The notes: a model not told the origin generated them from the letters alone. Shown: positions 25,413-34,372, numbered from the stretch's first letter. The stretch: 64,000 nucleotides of DNA from Pseudomonas putida (GCF_025905425.1 NZ_CP109603.1:2826001-2890000), one strand, 5' to 3'. Numbers and translations: made by a program.

Positions 25413-26285
25413 ATGGAACTGCGCCACCTTCGTTACTTCAAGGTGCTGGCCGAAACGCTGAACTTCACCCGTGCCGCCGAGCTGCTGCATATCGCCCAGC
25501 CGCCGCTGAGCCGGCAGATCAGCCAGCTTGAAGAGCAGCTCGGCACGCTGCTGGTGCTGCGTGAGCGCCCGCTGCGCCTGACCGAAGCCGGGCGGTTCTT
25601 TTATGAACAGACCTGCACCCTGCTCCAGCAACTGGAGAACATCAGCGACAACACTCGCCGCATCGGCCAGGGGCAACGCCAGTGGCTGGGCATCGGCTTT
25701 GCCCCCTCGACCTTGTACACCGTGCTGCCAGAGCTGATCCGCGAGCTGCGCCAGGACAGCGAGCTGGAACTGGGGTTGAGCGAGATGACCACGCTGCAGC
25801 AGGTCGAGGCACTCAAGAGCGGCCGCATCGACATCGCCTTCGGCCGTATTCGTATCGATGACCCGGCCATCCTCCAGCAGGTACTGTGCGAAGACCCGCT
25901 GGTCGCAGTATTACCCAAAGGCCATCCGCTGGCGGGCACCCCGCTGACCCTCGCCCAGTTGGCAAAGGAGCCGTTCATCCTCTACCCGGCCAACCCCAGG
26001 CCCAGCTATGCCGACCATGTGCTGGCCCTGTTTGCCCACCACGGCATGACCCTGAAGATCAGCCAGTGGGCCAACGAGCTGCAAACGGCCATCGGCCTGG
26101 TGGCGGTCGGGCTCGGCGTAACGCTGGTACCGGCTTCGGTGCAACAGCAGCACCGCACCGATATCGCGTATGTCGGCTTGCTGGACACCAGTGCCGTCAG
26201 CCCGATAATTCTCAGCCGCCGCAAGGGCGATGTGAGCCCCATCGTGCAGCGGTGCCTGGCGTTGATCGCTCAACAAGCGACCTGA
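25413..26285 (+). CDS. catR: LysR-family activator CatR
   Basis: The product has 290 residues from the ATG at 25413 with GGAGG 5 bases upstream. The frame is open far upstream over catB, but that part is antisense. The sequence MELRHLRYFKVLAETLNFTRAAELLHIAQPPLSRQI is the CatR/BenM-type HTH. The effector domain has the family's SGRIDIAFGRI and LYPANPRPSYADHV segments. It activates catBCA with cis,cis-muconate. Confidence 0.93.
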   Translation: MELRHLRYFKVLAETLNFTRAAELLHIAQPPLSRQISQLEEQLGTLLVLRERPLRLTEAGRFFYEQTCTLLQQLENISDNTRRIGQGQRQWLGIGFAPSTLYTVLPELIRELRQDSELELGLSEMTTLQQVEALKSGRIDIAFGRIRIDDPAILQQVLCEDPLVAVLPKGHPLAGTPLTLAQLAKEPFILYPANPRPSYADHVLALFAHHGMTLKISQWANELQTAIGLVAVGLGVTLVPASVQQQHRTDIAYVGLLDTSAVSPIILSRRKGDVSPIVQRCLALIAQQAT

Positions 26286-26299
26286 CCTGCCCTCCCCCG

Positions 26300-26315
26300 T
26301 ATACCCATCGGTATA
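26300..26315. promoter_or_regulatory. Dyad TATACC-N4-GGTATA upstream of the SDR gene
   Basis: A perfect palindrome, TATACC CATC GGTATA, lies about 120 bases before the SDR start. The same dyad with the same 4-base spacer occurs at 30844-30859, upstream of the divergently oriented EutH-type gene. The likely binder is the LuxR-type regulator encoded between them (28562-29362). Confidence 0.6.
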
Positions 26316-26433
26316 TGGATGTTCCCGTTGAACTGTTTCATGCTCCGACACGCGATCGCAAAACGCCGAGGCATCACACACATTCAATAAAAACCAATGC
26401 TGCGCCGGCAACCGGCGCGGCGCGGAGTCGAAC

Positions 26434-27201
26434 ATGACGGGACGTCTCAAGGGCAAGGTCGCGCTGATTACAGGCGGCGCGGGTGGGTGCGGCTTGGCCG
26501 CATCGCAACTGTTCGCGGCAGAGGGGGCGCGGGTCGGTATCGTCGACTTGCCGGGCAGCAAAGGCGCCGAGGTGGCACGGCAGTTGCGCGAAGCCGGCCA
26601 TGATGTGGTGTTCGCCCCCGCCGATGTGTCCGACGCGCAACAGGTCAAGTCTGCCGTCGCGGCCGTGGAACAGGCGTTCGGGCCCATCACCGTATTGATG
26701 AACCACGCCGGCATTCTGGCCGCTGTGCCCTTCCTGGAAACCAGCGAAGAAGAGTGGGACCGGATCATGGCCGTGAACGTGAAAAGCATGTTCCTGGTCA
26801 CCAAGGCGGTGTTGCCGGGCATGCTCTCGGCGGGCGGCGGCAGCATCGTCTGCACCTCGTCGATCTCGGCGGTGGTGGGCACGCCGATGGAGGTGTTGTA
26901 TTGCACCAGCAAAGGCGCCACGCACATGTTCGCCAGGGCCATCGCCGTGGAATTCCGCGACCGCGGCATCCGCGCCAACGCGATCTGCCCGGGCTTTATC
27001 GCCACCGCCCATGGCCTGCGCGAAATCGACATGCTGCGCAAGCACGGCGTGGATGTCAGCGAACACGCCATCGCCGCCGCCCAGGGTCGCTTGTGCCAAC
27101 CTTCGGAAGTGGCCACTGCGGCCTTGTTCCTGGCCAGCGACGACGCCAGTTTCGTCAACGGCGCCCACTTGTTTGCCGACAACGGCTACACCGCCATCTG
27201 A
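26434..27201 (+). CDS. Short-chain dehydrogenase/reductase
   Basis: The product has 255 residues with the SDR cofactor loop TGGAGGCG (normally TGxxxGxG), NHAG, the catalytic Ser in TSSIS and Tyr-x3-Lys in YCTSKGA. The C-terminal half shows PGFIATAHGL and a VNGAHLFADNGYTA end. It is followed 28 bases later by a sugar-lactone-oxidase-like gene in the same direction and is preceded by the TATACC-N4-GGTATA dyad. Substrate unknown; the company of an alditol/lactone oxidase and an EutH-like permease suggests an alcohol or amino alcohol. Confidence 0.82.
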   Translation: MTGRLKGKVALITGGAGGCGLAASQLFAAEGARVGIVDLPGSKGAEVARQLREAGHDVVFAPADVSDAQQVKSAVAAVEQAFGPITVLMNHAGILAAVPFLETSEEEWDRIMAVNVKSMFLVTKAVLPGMLSAGGGSIVCTSSISAVVGTPMEVLYCTSKGATHMFARAIAVEFRDRGIRANAICPGFIATAHGLREIDMLRKHGVDVSEHAIAAAQGRLCQPSEVATAALFLASDDASFVNGAHLFADNGYTAI

Positions 27202-27229
27202 TCACAACAATAATTGGCAGGAGACCAAC

Positions 27230-28501
27230 GTGACCACCTCATCGAACAACATGCACATCAACGAGTTCGGGCTTGATCAGGCGCACTGGCGCAACTGGGC
27301 GGGCAACCAGTCGTGTATCCGCGCGGCACGTGGCGCCCCCGCCAGCGAAGACGAACTGTGCTCGATGGTCAGCCAGGCAAGCGCCAATGGCATGAACGTG
27401 CGCGTGGCGGGTTCCGGGCATTCGTTCACCCCGGTGGCGCTAACCAACGGCCTGCACCTGTCGCTGGGCAACATGAGCGGTGTGCGCCACATTGACCACG
27501 AGAAAAAACGCGTCACCGCGGCGGCCGGGACAACCATCAACGCCTTCGGCAAGGCGCTGCGGGCTGCGGGGCTGTCCATGGTCAACCAAGGCGACATCGA
27601 CAGCCAGTCGATCGCCGGCGCCCTGACCACAGGCACCCACGGCACCGGCCTGACCCTGGGCAACCTGGCATCCTCCATCGTCGGCTTGAAGCTGGTTCAA
27701 CCCAACGGCGAGATCATCGTGGTGGACGAAAGCACCCCCGACCTGCTCCAGGCTGGCCGGGTTTCGCTGGGGGTGTTGGGTATCGTTTCAGAGCTGACCT
27801 TGCAGGTGACCGACAGCTTCAACCTGCACGAGCGTATCTGGCGAGAAGATTTCGAAAGCGTGATGGACAAGCACGACGAATTGGCGCGCACGCACCGCCA
27901 TTTCAGCTTCTTCTGGTGCCCCTACGAGCAGAGCCGGCACTGCTACTGCCTGCCCGACACGGCGGCGACCTCCACCAGCGGGCGTACCACCGACGTCTGT
28001 GAGGTGAAAGTCATGGACATCACCGACCGCCCGGCCTGGGAAAGTGAATTCGAGAAAGTGGCCTACAGTTCGGACGTCTACCCGATCGAGTACCTGCCCA
28101 ACTTCCATGAACTGGAATATGCCGTGCCCCTCAGGCACAGCAAGGAAGCCTTGCGGGCGGTACGCACGCTGATGCTCAAGGACTTCCCCGAGGCGATCTA
28201 CCCCATCGAGTACCGTTTCACTGCAGGCGACGGTGCCTGGATGAGCCCGTTCTTCGAGCAGGACAGTGTGACCATTTCGGTGTCCGGCCAGCCAGGCACC
28301 GACTACTGGGACTACTTGCGTGCGGTCGACCGGATCCTGCGTTCATACGGCGCCCGCCCACACTGGGGCAAGCTGCACTTCCTGACCGGCGACGACGTCA
28401 GCGCGATCTACCCCCGTGCCCAGGACTTTCGCAACCTGCGCCGCCAGCTCGACCCCCAGGGCGTGTACCTGAGCGAGCACCTGAGCCCGCTGTTCAAGTA
28501 G
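27230..28501 (+). CDS. FAD-linked oxidase of the aldonolactone/alditol oxidase group
   Basis: The product has 423 residues with a GTG start at 27230 preceded by CAGGAG. The VAO-type FAD domain has RVAGSGHSFTP, whose His is the usual covalent flavin site, and GDIDSQSIAGALTTGTHGTG. The C-terminal ALO domain ends with RPHWGKLHFL near residue 381 and LDPQGVYLSEHL. Relatives oxidise arabinono- or gulonolactones or alditols with oxygen. It forms an operon with the SDR upstream. The enzyme class is secure; the substrate is not. Confidence 0.83.
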   Translation: MTTSSNNMHINEFGLDQAHWRNWAGNQSCIRAARGAPASEDELCSMVSQASANGMNVRVAGSGHSFTPVALTNGLHLSLGNMSGVRHIDHEKKRVTAAAGTTINAFGKALRAAGLSMVNQGDIDSQSIAGALTTGTHGTGLTLGNLASSIVGLKLVQPNGEIIVVDESTPDLLQAGRVSLGVLGIVSELTLQVTDSFNLHERIWREDFESVMDKHDELARTHRHFSFFWCPYEQSRHCYCLPDTAATSTSGRTTDVCEVKVMDITDRPAWESEFEKVAYSSDVYPIEYLPNFHELEYAVPLRHSKEALRAVRTLMLKDFPEAIYPIEYRFTAGDGAWMSPFFEQDSVTISVSGQPGTDYWDYLRAVDRILRSYGARPHWGKLHFLTGDDVSAIYPRAQDFRNLRRQLDPQGVYLSEHLSPLFK

Positions 28502-28515
28502 GCCGCAATGGCTTG

Positions 28516-28550
28516 GCACAACGCCCGGGGCTGCACCTCGGGCGTTGTGC
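28516..28550. terminator. Convergent terminator hairpin
   Basis: An 11-bp perfect stem (GCACAACGCCC / GGGCGTTGTGC) with a 13-base loop lies between the oxidase gene and the convergent luxR-type gene, with a short TTT after it on the plus strand. Confidence 0.75.
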
Positions 28551-28561
28551 TTTCCAGGCGT

Positions 28562-29362
28562 TCAGGCTTTGGCCAGGTAGTCGATGAACAGGCGAAACAG
28601 TTCGGCGTTGGTAGAAATTTCAAGCCGCTGGTAGATGTTGTGCTTGTGCACCTTCACGGTGCCATCGGAGATGTTCAGTTGCCTAGCAATCGACGCATTG
28701 CTGTGGCCCTGCAACAGCAACTTGGCGATATAGCGCTGGGTTTCGGTCAACTGGCCCTGCAAGATCTCGACGAACGCATCCTCCAGCACCACGCGCTCGG
28801 CAGGCGCATCGCGCAGGTAATCGGCATACCTGCGCCGACAATGCTGGCCGAGTACCGAGGCCAGCACAGGCGCCATGGCCGCCAGCATCTGCATGTCTTC
28901 TTCGCTGAAGCTGCCACTGCTGAGGTTGCGCATCAGCGAGTAGACAATGGCCACCTGGGGGCGCAGTGCAATAATGAACCCCACCTCCTCCACCGAGGTG
29001 CCGTAGTCGGACGATACACAAGGGTGGATGTCCTTGGAGATGGAGAAGCCCGATGAGAAGAAGCTGTCGGGTGCCAGTTCGCTCATGCGCCAGAGCCCGG
29101 CCGGGTGCTCGTTGACGCAGGCGACATAGAACGGGTCGAGCAGATAACCGCCCCGCACGTAGGCGTTCAGGGTGCGCTCGGACACCGATTCGTTGTAGCC
29201 GTTATGCACCAGGATCGCTTTGTGGTTGAACTGGAACAGGTAACCACAGCTCATCTCGAACGCCAGTTTCTCTCGCAACAGCGCATCGATAGCAGTGCCC
29301 AAATGGTCCGTGCCGATTGCATCGATAACCGCCGCCAGCCTGTTCGCTTCTTCCAATGTCAT
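28562..29362 (-). CDS. LuxR-type regulator next to an oxidase/permease module
   Basis: The product has 266 residues. The C-terminal LuxR HTH is clear (LTETQRYIAKLLLQGHSNASIARQ then SDGTVKVHKHNIYQRLEI). The N-terminal half has no receiver Asp motif and shares the YLLDPF and LAPDSFF segments with the other LuxR gene of this window (45515-46345), so the two are paralogues. It is convergent with the oxidase gene and about 120 bases downstream of the EutH gene start of transcription unit in the same direction. It probably binds the TATACC-N4-GGTATA dyads. Confidence 0.82.
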   Translation of the reverse strand: MTLEEANRLAAVIDAIGTDHLGTAIDALLREKLAFEMSCGYLFQFNHKAILVHNGYNESVSERTLNAYVRGGYLLDPFYVACVNEHPAGLWRMSELAPDSFFSSGFSISKDIHPCVSSDYGTSVEEVGFIIALRPQVAIVYSLMRNLSSGSFSEEDMQMLAAMAPVLASVLGQHCRRRYADYLRDAPAERVVLEDAFVEILQGQLTETQRYIAKLLLQGHSNASIARQLNISDGTVKVHKHNIYQRLEISTNAELFRLFIDYLAKA

Positions 29363-29478
29363 TGTTCACCCCGCTCTTGTGCACAGAAGCCCCCGGGCAA
29401 CTTACCGCCCTGAACCGCAAAAAGCACAAAATCCGGGGCGCGTTGGGCGCTCCGGATCATGTCGATGACGTTTTTTGC

Positions 29479-30711
29479 TCAGGACGGCTCGGCTGCCACC
29501 TTGAAGGCGCTGGCGGCCTCGTCCTGGCGCCCCATCTCCACGGCCTTGGGCACGGCCAGCCAACTGGCCAGCAACATGGCCATCAGGCCACCGCTGAGCT
29601 TGCCGATGATCAGCGGCAAGATCAGCGAAGGCTGGAAGTTGGCGGAGAACGCCATGTGGTCGCCGAACGTGAAGGCGGCGCACACCGAGAAGGCGATCAC
29701 CAACACTTTGTCTTTGGGCGGCATCTCGCTGACCAGCCTGAACATGGCCAGTATGTTGGCCGAGGCGGCCAGCACCCCGGCCGCACCGACACCGGACATG
29801 CCAAAGCGCGAGGCGACCCGTTCGATGGGCTTGGCCAGAAAGCGTTTGAGCAGGTGCACCATCGGGAACGCCCCACACAGCATCAGGCCTATGTACCCGG
29901 CAATTTCCAGGGCACGGAACTGGTCGTCGGCATCGGCAATGATGGGGGCGAAGCCCCAGCTACCGAACACAGCGCTGAAGAAGCCGGTGAAGTACTGCAC
30001 GATGGAGGCCACCAGCACCAGCACCACCGCGATGTACATGAACTGGCCGAGCTTGAGGAACAGGTACACCATCAGCGTCGGGAAGTAGCGCAGCGCCGCC
30101 GCCAGCGCGATGCAGAACAGAATCAACGGCATCAGGTTGCGCACCAGCATTGGCCAGGTGAAGTGCAGCGCCTGGGTGGCCGCGCCGGTGGTTGCGATGT
30201 CCGGGCGAACCTCCAGGCCGAGCAGTTGCATGGTCATGGCGATCACCATGATGCTGACGGGAATGGTCAACAGGCCGGCCATGATCCCTAAGGCCATGTA
30301 CTTGTGGTCGACCTTGCGCAGCATGGCCAGCCCCACCGGGATCACGAAAATGATCGTTGCGCCGCACTGAAAGCCGGTAATCAGCCCCAGGATCCAGCCC
30401 TCGGGGCTTTGCGCCAGGGCCTTGGCCAACTGATAGCCGCCCATGTCCGAGGCGATGAAGATCGGCCCGGCAATCCCGGGGTCGGCGCCGATAGCCTGGA
30501 ACAGCGGTGCGATGAACTGGCCGATGCCCGCGGAAATGTACGGGATCGCCGCCATGATGCCGGCCACAGGGATGAAGATGGGGCCGATGCTGTGCAGGCC
30601 GGCGATGAACTCCTGGCCCAGCTCACCTTCCGGGTTGTAGATGGATGCCACAGCACCCAGTACCGCGCACACCATGATGACGTAGATGACATAGGTGCCG
30701 ATGCTTTCCAT
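29479..30711 (-). CDS. eutH: EutH-family permease
   Basis: The product has 410 residues from the ATG at 30711 (MESIGTYV) with GAGG 6 bases upstream; the frame extends to 30762 without support. About ten membrane segments are expected. The SIGPIFIPVAGIMAAIPYIS, IASDMGGYQLAKAL, and SAAFTFGDHMAF-like (CAAFTFGDH) motifs match EutH ethanolamine permeases. No ammonia-lyase or microcompartment genes are nearby; instead an oxidase, an SDR and a LuxR regulator are. It may import ethanolamine or a related amino alcohol for those enzymes, which is inference. Confidence 0.8.
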   Translation of the reverse strand: MESIGTYVIYVIMVCAVLGAVASIYNPEGELGQEFIAGLHSIGPIFIPVAGIMAAIPYISAGIGQFIAPLFQAIGADPGIAGPIFIASDMGGYQLAKALAQSPEGWILGLITGFQCGATIIFVIPVGLAMLRKVDHKYMALGIMAGLLTIPVSIMVIAMTMQLLGLEVRPDIATTGAATQALHFTWPMLVRNLMPLILFCIALAAALRYFPTLMVYLFLKLGQFMYIAVVLVLVASIVQYFTGFFSAVFGSWGFAPIIADADDQFRALEIAGYIGLMLCGAFPMVHLLKRFLAKPIERVASRFGMSGVGAAGVLAASANILAMFRLVSEMPPKDKVLVIAFSVCAAFTFGDHMAFSANFQPSLILPLIIGKLSGGLMAMLLASWLAVPKAVEMGRQDEAASAFKVAAEPS

Positions 30712-30843
30712 TTGCCGCCTCATTCTTGTAAGAGTTGTTGGATTGGCAGGACTGAATGTCACGGGGGGCGTAGTTGTTTTTATCGCGCATGCAAGGTGCG
30801 CCCCGTCGAGGGTTAAGCTATTCGGCAGGCAGCGGGCTGTCCA

Positions 30844-30859
30844 TATACCGGGAGGTATA
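30844..30859. promoter_or_regulatory. Dyad TATACC-N4-GGTATA upstream of the EutH gene
   Basis: A perfect palindrome, TATACC GGGA GGTATA, lies about 130 bases before the EutH start, with the same arms and spacing as 26300-26315. The rest of 30712-31034 shows no gene. Confidence 0.6.
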
Positions 30860-31034
30860 GGCAGTGCTCAGACCCGGATGCTGCGATCACCTTGGACAGC
30901 GGTTAAGAAGTACCACTGACAATCATTTGCCCATCGCTCGTGCTGCACGAGCGCCTGAGGCGAAATCTGCTTTCGATAGCTGGGATGCGATGACGCGTAC
31001 GCCAATTTTTCAGGGGTACATCTGAAGCACCACA

Positions 31035-31223
31035 CTAGGCTCTGTACGAAAAGTTTTGTGGGAGCGGGCTTGCCCCGCGATGGCGTGCGAAGCGCTCCTG
31101 TACCTGATATCAAATAGTGTCAAAGACGCCGCGAATTCAGGCTTTGCTGCCGCGTTGCGGCAGATCGCGGGGCAAGCCCGCTCCCACGGCGATGGATGAC
31201 CATACTTTTCGTACAAAATCTAG
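31035..31223. mobile_element. MITE-like 189-bp element with 24-bp terminal inverted repeats and an internal REP pair
   Basis: The ends 31035-31058 and 31200-31223 are inverted repeats sharing CTAG and a perfect 12-bp block TGTACGAAAAGT (31043-31054; complement 31204-31215). Inside are two inverted REP units, 31057-31084 and 31164-31187, each with GTGGGAGCGGGCTTGCCCC. There is no transposase. The right end coincides with the natural stop codon of the adjacent minus-strand gene. Confidence 0.65.
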
Positions 31224-32013
31224 GCATGTTGTTGTTGACTGATGTCCTCCCAGATGGCATCGAACATGACACATCGCTTGGTAATTGCCTCATACCCCGT
31301 TTGAACTGCAAGGCCTTTGCTTCAGGACTTTGTCGCGTCAAACGCTCTAGAATCCCCAGCAGGGTAATGGCATGTCCCTCGTCCTCTTCGATGTGCAAGC
31401 GAAAAAACTCCAGACCGTCTTCATGCACCTCTAATTTTTTCAGCGCCGTGAGGATCGGTTTATAAATCAGCGGCACGATAGCTTCAGCGCCAAGACAAAG
31501 CGCCGCGATGCCCACAACCGGATTTTCGTTGCGGCAAAACGTCATGATGGATTGGGTAAAATCCAGCGTCTGGGGCAAAGGTGGTGCCGCCATGGCATAA
31601 GTGCCCAGTCGCTGGAGCGAGCGTTGAAACAAGTCTGCATGCGTCACCTTGTCGTCATCATCAACACCCATTTCCTCCTGCATATTCTCCATTAACAGCT
31701 GGATGTCGCCGAGGGATTCAAGGTGGCTGATGATCGAGCAGATGAAGCGGGTAAAATTTCGAGCGTAGTAGTGGTGCTGCACCAAAAAGAAACGCATGGC
31801 ACTCAAGGAAACACGGCCATCGGCCATTGCGATCAATAGCTCATGGCTCACCAATCTGTTCAATGCTTCGGCGCTCAGCCATTTGTCCCATACCGAGCCG
31901 CCGGTGATCGCCTGAATGATCTCGACTCTATTTCCGCTCTGCGGTTCAATGCCATTCTTCAATTTTGAGTTCCCTTCATCTTGCTTAAGAATTAAACGAG
32001 CAAAACCATCCAT
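31120..32013 (-). CDS. Haem-oxygenase-like diiron enzyme, C-terminus frameshifted
   Basis: As sequenced the frame gives 297 residues. The fold is the TenA/haem-oxygenase-like group of iron-containing redox enzymes: MRFFLVQHHYYARNFTRFI, NMQEEMG followed by THADLF, and HIEEDEGHAITLLGILE supply the usual Glu/His/Asp ligands. After residue ~232 the frame becomes implausible. Adding one A in the AAA at 31316-31318 restores a family-like tail ending AITKRCVMFDAIWEDI and a TAG at 31220-31222. The last ~35 sequenced residues instead come from the MITE. It is the last gene of the MccB-like cluster, 31 bases after the exporter. Members of this fold cleave or oxidise amino-acid-like substrates; it may modify the peptide. 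Confidence 0.75.
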   Translation of the reverse strand: MDGFARLILKQDEGNSKLKNGIEPQSGNRVEIIQAITGGSVWDKWLSAEALNRLVSHELLIAMADGRVSLSAMRFFLVQHHYYARNFTRFICSIISHLESLGDIQLLMENMQEEMGVDDDDKVTHADLFQRSLQRLGTYAMAAPPLPQTLDFTQSIMTFCRNENPVVGIAALCLGAEAIVPLIYKPILTALKKLEVHEDGLEFFRLHIEEDEGHAITLLGILERLTRQSPEAKALQFKRGMRQLPSDVSCSMPSGRTSVNNNMPRFCTKSMVIHRRGSGLAPRSAATRQQSLNSRRL

Positions 32014-32044
32014 CCCAAAGGATGCGCTGCAAGCCGCTCACTAT

Positions 32045-33238
32045 TTAGCGTTTACCACGACGAAGAACATAACGATCCGATTGGGTTAGCCAGTAAGCGC
32101 ACAAAGAGGCGAAGACAATGCACATCCCCCCTGATGTGAGAATCAGACCACTGCTGGAAAAATGGAGTAGTAACCATCCACTGAGCACGCTCGCGGGTGG
32201 AATTGCGAGATAGGCAATAAGCCGTGTAACACCGACCGTTCGCCCCAGAATCGCCTGCGGCACCAACTGCTGGCGATACGTGAAAAACGCAATGACCACA
32301 ACCGATTGACAGCAGGTAGACAGCGCCCAGAGCGCCGACAGTGTCCAAGGTTCGCTGGCCAGCGCTGCGCTCAACGTGAAAAGCCCTGCCAGCAAGCAAC
32401 TGCGTCGGATGAGAACGCCAGTCGCATAGCGTTTTACCAAACTTGCGCCTGCCACTGATCCGGCGACCGCACCTGCGCCAACAAGCCCGTAGTAATAGCC
32501 CACGTCACTCAACGGTACCGCGAGGAGCGAGGTGTAAACGTAGATAAGGCTGGCACCGACCAGGGCAAAACCGAAGTTACAGAAAAAGAACAGCAAAACG
32601 AACGAACACAGCTCTCGATGGCGAATGACATAAAGCAGACCTGCTTTGATTTCAGTGAAGACATGCGTCGTAGCGGGATGAGGTTTATCCTGCTCTTTCA
32701 GCCAATAACAAAGCGGCAAGGAAAGCGTAAACCCCACGATACCGCCTAGTAGAATCTGCTCTTTAGAGCTGAAGACCAACAGGGCTGAAACACCCATCGG
32801 CGCAACGATGCGAATTGTGTTGTCACTGGCATTGACGATCGCATTAAAGCGATAGAGTTTCTCTTTCTCGATCAGCGCAGGTGCGATGCTCTGAAATACC
32901 GGATGATGGGTTGCGCCGACGCTCGCCAACATAAAACTCAGCAATAACAACAGGGGGCTCAACGTGGCGCCGCCCCCTGTGCCTACGACGGCATAAATCA
33001 GGCAGCCGATGACGATATTGGTCAGATCACCGCCAATCAAGAGTCTTCGCTTGCTATAGCGATCGCTCCATACACCGGCAAACGGCGTAACCAGTATGTA
33101 GGGTGCCATTGCTGCGAAAAATGCTAGCGAGGTCCAGACTGGGGAGCCTGTCTGCTCATAGATGTAAAGCGGAATGAGAAATGCAATAGCCCATGAGCAG
33201 ACGGACGTGATGGCATAGGACGCCAGCAGCTTGAACAT
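32045..33238 (-). CDS. MFS exporter, MccC-like by position
   Basis: The product has 397 residues with twelve predicted membrane segments; it starts MFKLLASYAITSVCSWAIAF and has the FAGVWSDRYSKRRLLIGGD motif between helices 2 and 3, typical of drug- and peptide-type MFS efflux proteins. Its ATG follows directly on the TAG of the adenylyltransferase gene (no gap), a sign of tight coupling. By analogy with mccC and paaC it probably exports the modified peptide and gives self-protection. Codon use and base composition are A/T-richer than in flanking genes. Confidence 0.8.
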   Translation of the reverse strand: MFKLLASYAITSVCSWAIAFLIPLYIYEQTGSPVWTSLAFFAAMAPYILVTPFAGVWSDRYSKRRLLIGGDLTNIVIGCLIYAVVGTGGGATLSPLLLLLSFMLASVGATHHPVFQSIAPALIEKEKLYRFNAIVNASDNTIRIVAPMGVSALLVFSSKEQILLGGIVGFTLSLPLCYWLKEQDKPHPATTHVFTEIKAGLLYVIRHRELCSFVLLFFFCNFGFALVGASLIYVYTSLLAVPLSDVGYYYGLVGAGAVAGSVAGASLVKRYATGVLIRRSCLLAGLFTLSAALASEPWTLSALWALSTCCQSVVVIAFFTYRQQLVPQAILGRTVGVTRLIAYLAIPPASVLSGWLLLHFSSSGLILTSGGMCIVFASLCAYWLTQSDRYVLRRGKR

Positions 33239-34372
33239 CTAGACTGTCTCCGCCTGCACGGTCGACTGCTGCGACCTGGCAAGATGGCCACACACCGTAC
33301 AGGTCGGGTTCAACTGCCAGACTTCGGCAATGCCCACATCCAGATCATCGAACGTGAATTCCTTGAGCTTGTTGGTTAACTGGGGTGGCTGGCAACCGGT
33401 GAGGATTTTGACCGTTTCGCTCACCATCATGCCCGCGGTGACAGCCACGAGGGTGACCAAGGCCGGGCCGGGATGCTGGTAGGTTATGTCGTGCTGCTTG
33501 GCCATGTTCGAGATGCTGTTCACCAGACTGCTTTTATTGCGTGCCGAAGTAAGCCAACAAGCACCGCAGCCAGAAATGCCGGGCACCACAGAGTAGAAAA
33601 CCGAACGCCGGACATCCAGCCCGCCTGAGATAAAGGGCACGCCTTGTTCAACGCACGCTTCATTCAGCCAGTCGGCCATGTAGTTCGCGGGTTTATCGGC
33701 GACGCAAATAACAATATCGTGGCCCCTCACGACGTTGGCCACATCACGTGTAGATTCGAGTCGACGTTCGTGGGTGGTGATATCGAGATGGCTATTGAAT
33801 TCGAGCAGCCGACGCTTGGCAGTGACGACCTTTGACATCCCTATGTCAGTCTCCTTATAGAGAATTTGCCGATTGAGATTGCTCAACTCAATCGTGTCAA
33901 AATCAAGGATGGTCAGTTGATGCACGCCCAGCGCCACCAGGTCGAACAGGATATGGGTGCCAAGACCACCACAGCCGAGTACGCAAACCTTGGCCGCGCG
34001 CAATTTCTCCTGAGGCATAAACTTGTTCTCAGTCACAGCCGACATCGACCCGAAAAAGTCGATATTGCGGGAGAACCGCATTCGATCATGATCTGAGAGT
34101 GAAGTAATTTCAAACGCATCCGGGCTCTCGACCAGTCGATACTTGATCAAGTCTTGCACCACCGCTCGAATATCGCCCTGACTGACTGCGGGAAAACGAT
34201 CAGCCACTTGGGTAATCAAGGCCTCAACGGATACACTGCCATTCAATGCAGTGGCCAATTCCCAGATAGCACCATGGGGGTCGGGAATTTTCGCGTATTG
34301 CCCATTGAACCTCAGAACAACCTGACCTTCGAGCTTGAACGGAATAATTGTCGGCTTCAGGCAAAGTTTCAT
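33239..34372 (-). CDS. MccB-like ThiF-family adenylyltransferase with fused peptide-binding domain
   Basis: The product has 377 residues. Residues ~15-85 resemble a PqqD-type leader-recognition domain (GAIWELATALNG, then DIRAVVQDLIKYRLVE). Residues ~105-360 are an E1/ThiF domain: RFSRNIDFF linker as in MccB, VCVLGCGGLGTH nucleotide loop, ILDFDTIELSNLNRQIL, and a zinc site from CGAC and CTVC. MccB (microcin C) and PaaA (pantocin) share this fused layout and activate a short ribosomal peptide with ATP. A tiny ORF and hairpin precede it, and the exporter and diiron enzyme follow. GAGGCAGGAA is the RBS. Confidence 0.85.
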   Translation of the reverse strand: MKLCLKPTIIPFKLEGQVVLRFNGQYAKIPDPHGAIWELATALNGSVSVEALITQVADRFPAVSQGDIRAVVQDLIKYRLVESPDAFEITSLSDHDRMRFSRNIDFFGSMSAVTENKFMPQEKLRAAKVCVLGCGGLGTHILFDLVALGVHQLTILDFDTIELSNLNRQILYKETDIGMSKVVTAKRRLLEFNSHLDITTHERRLESTRDVANVVRGHDIVICVADKPANYMADWLNEACVEQGVPFISGGLDVRRSVFYSVVPGISGCGACWLTSARNKSSLVNSISNMAKQHDITYQHPGPALVTLVAVTAGMMVSETVKILTGCQPPQLTNKLKEFTFDDLDVGIAEVWQLNPTCTVCGHLARSQQSTVQAETV

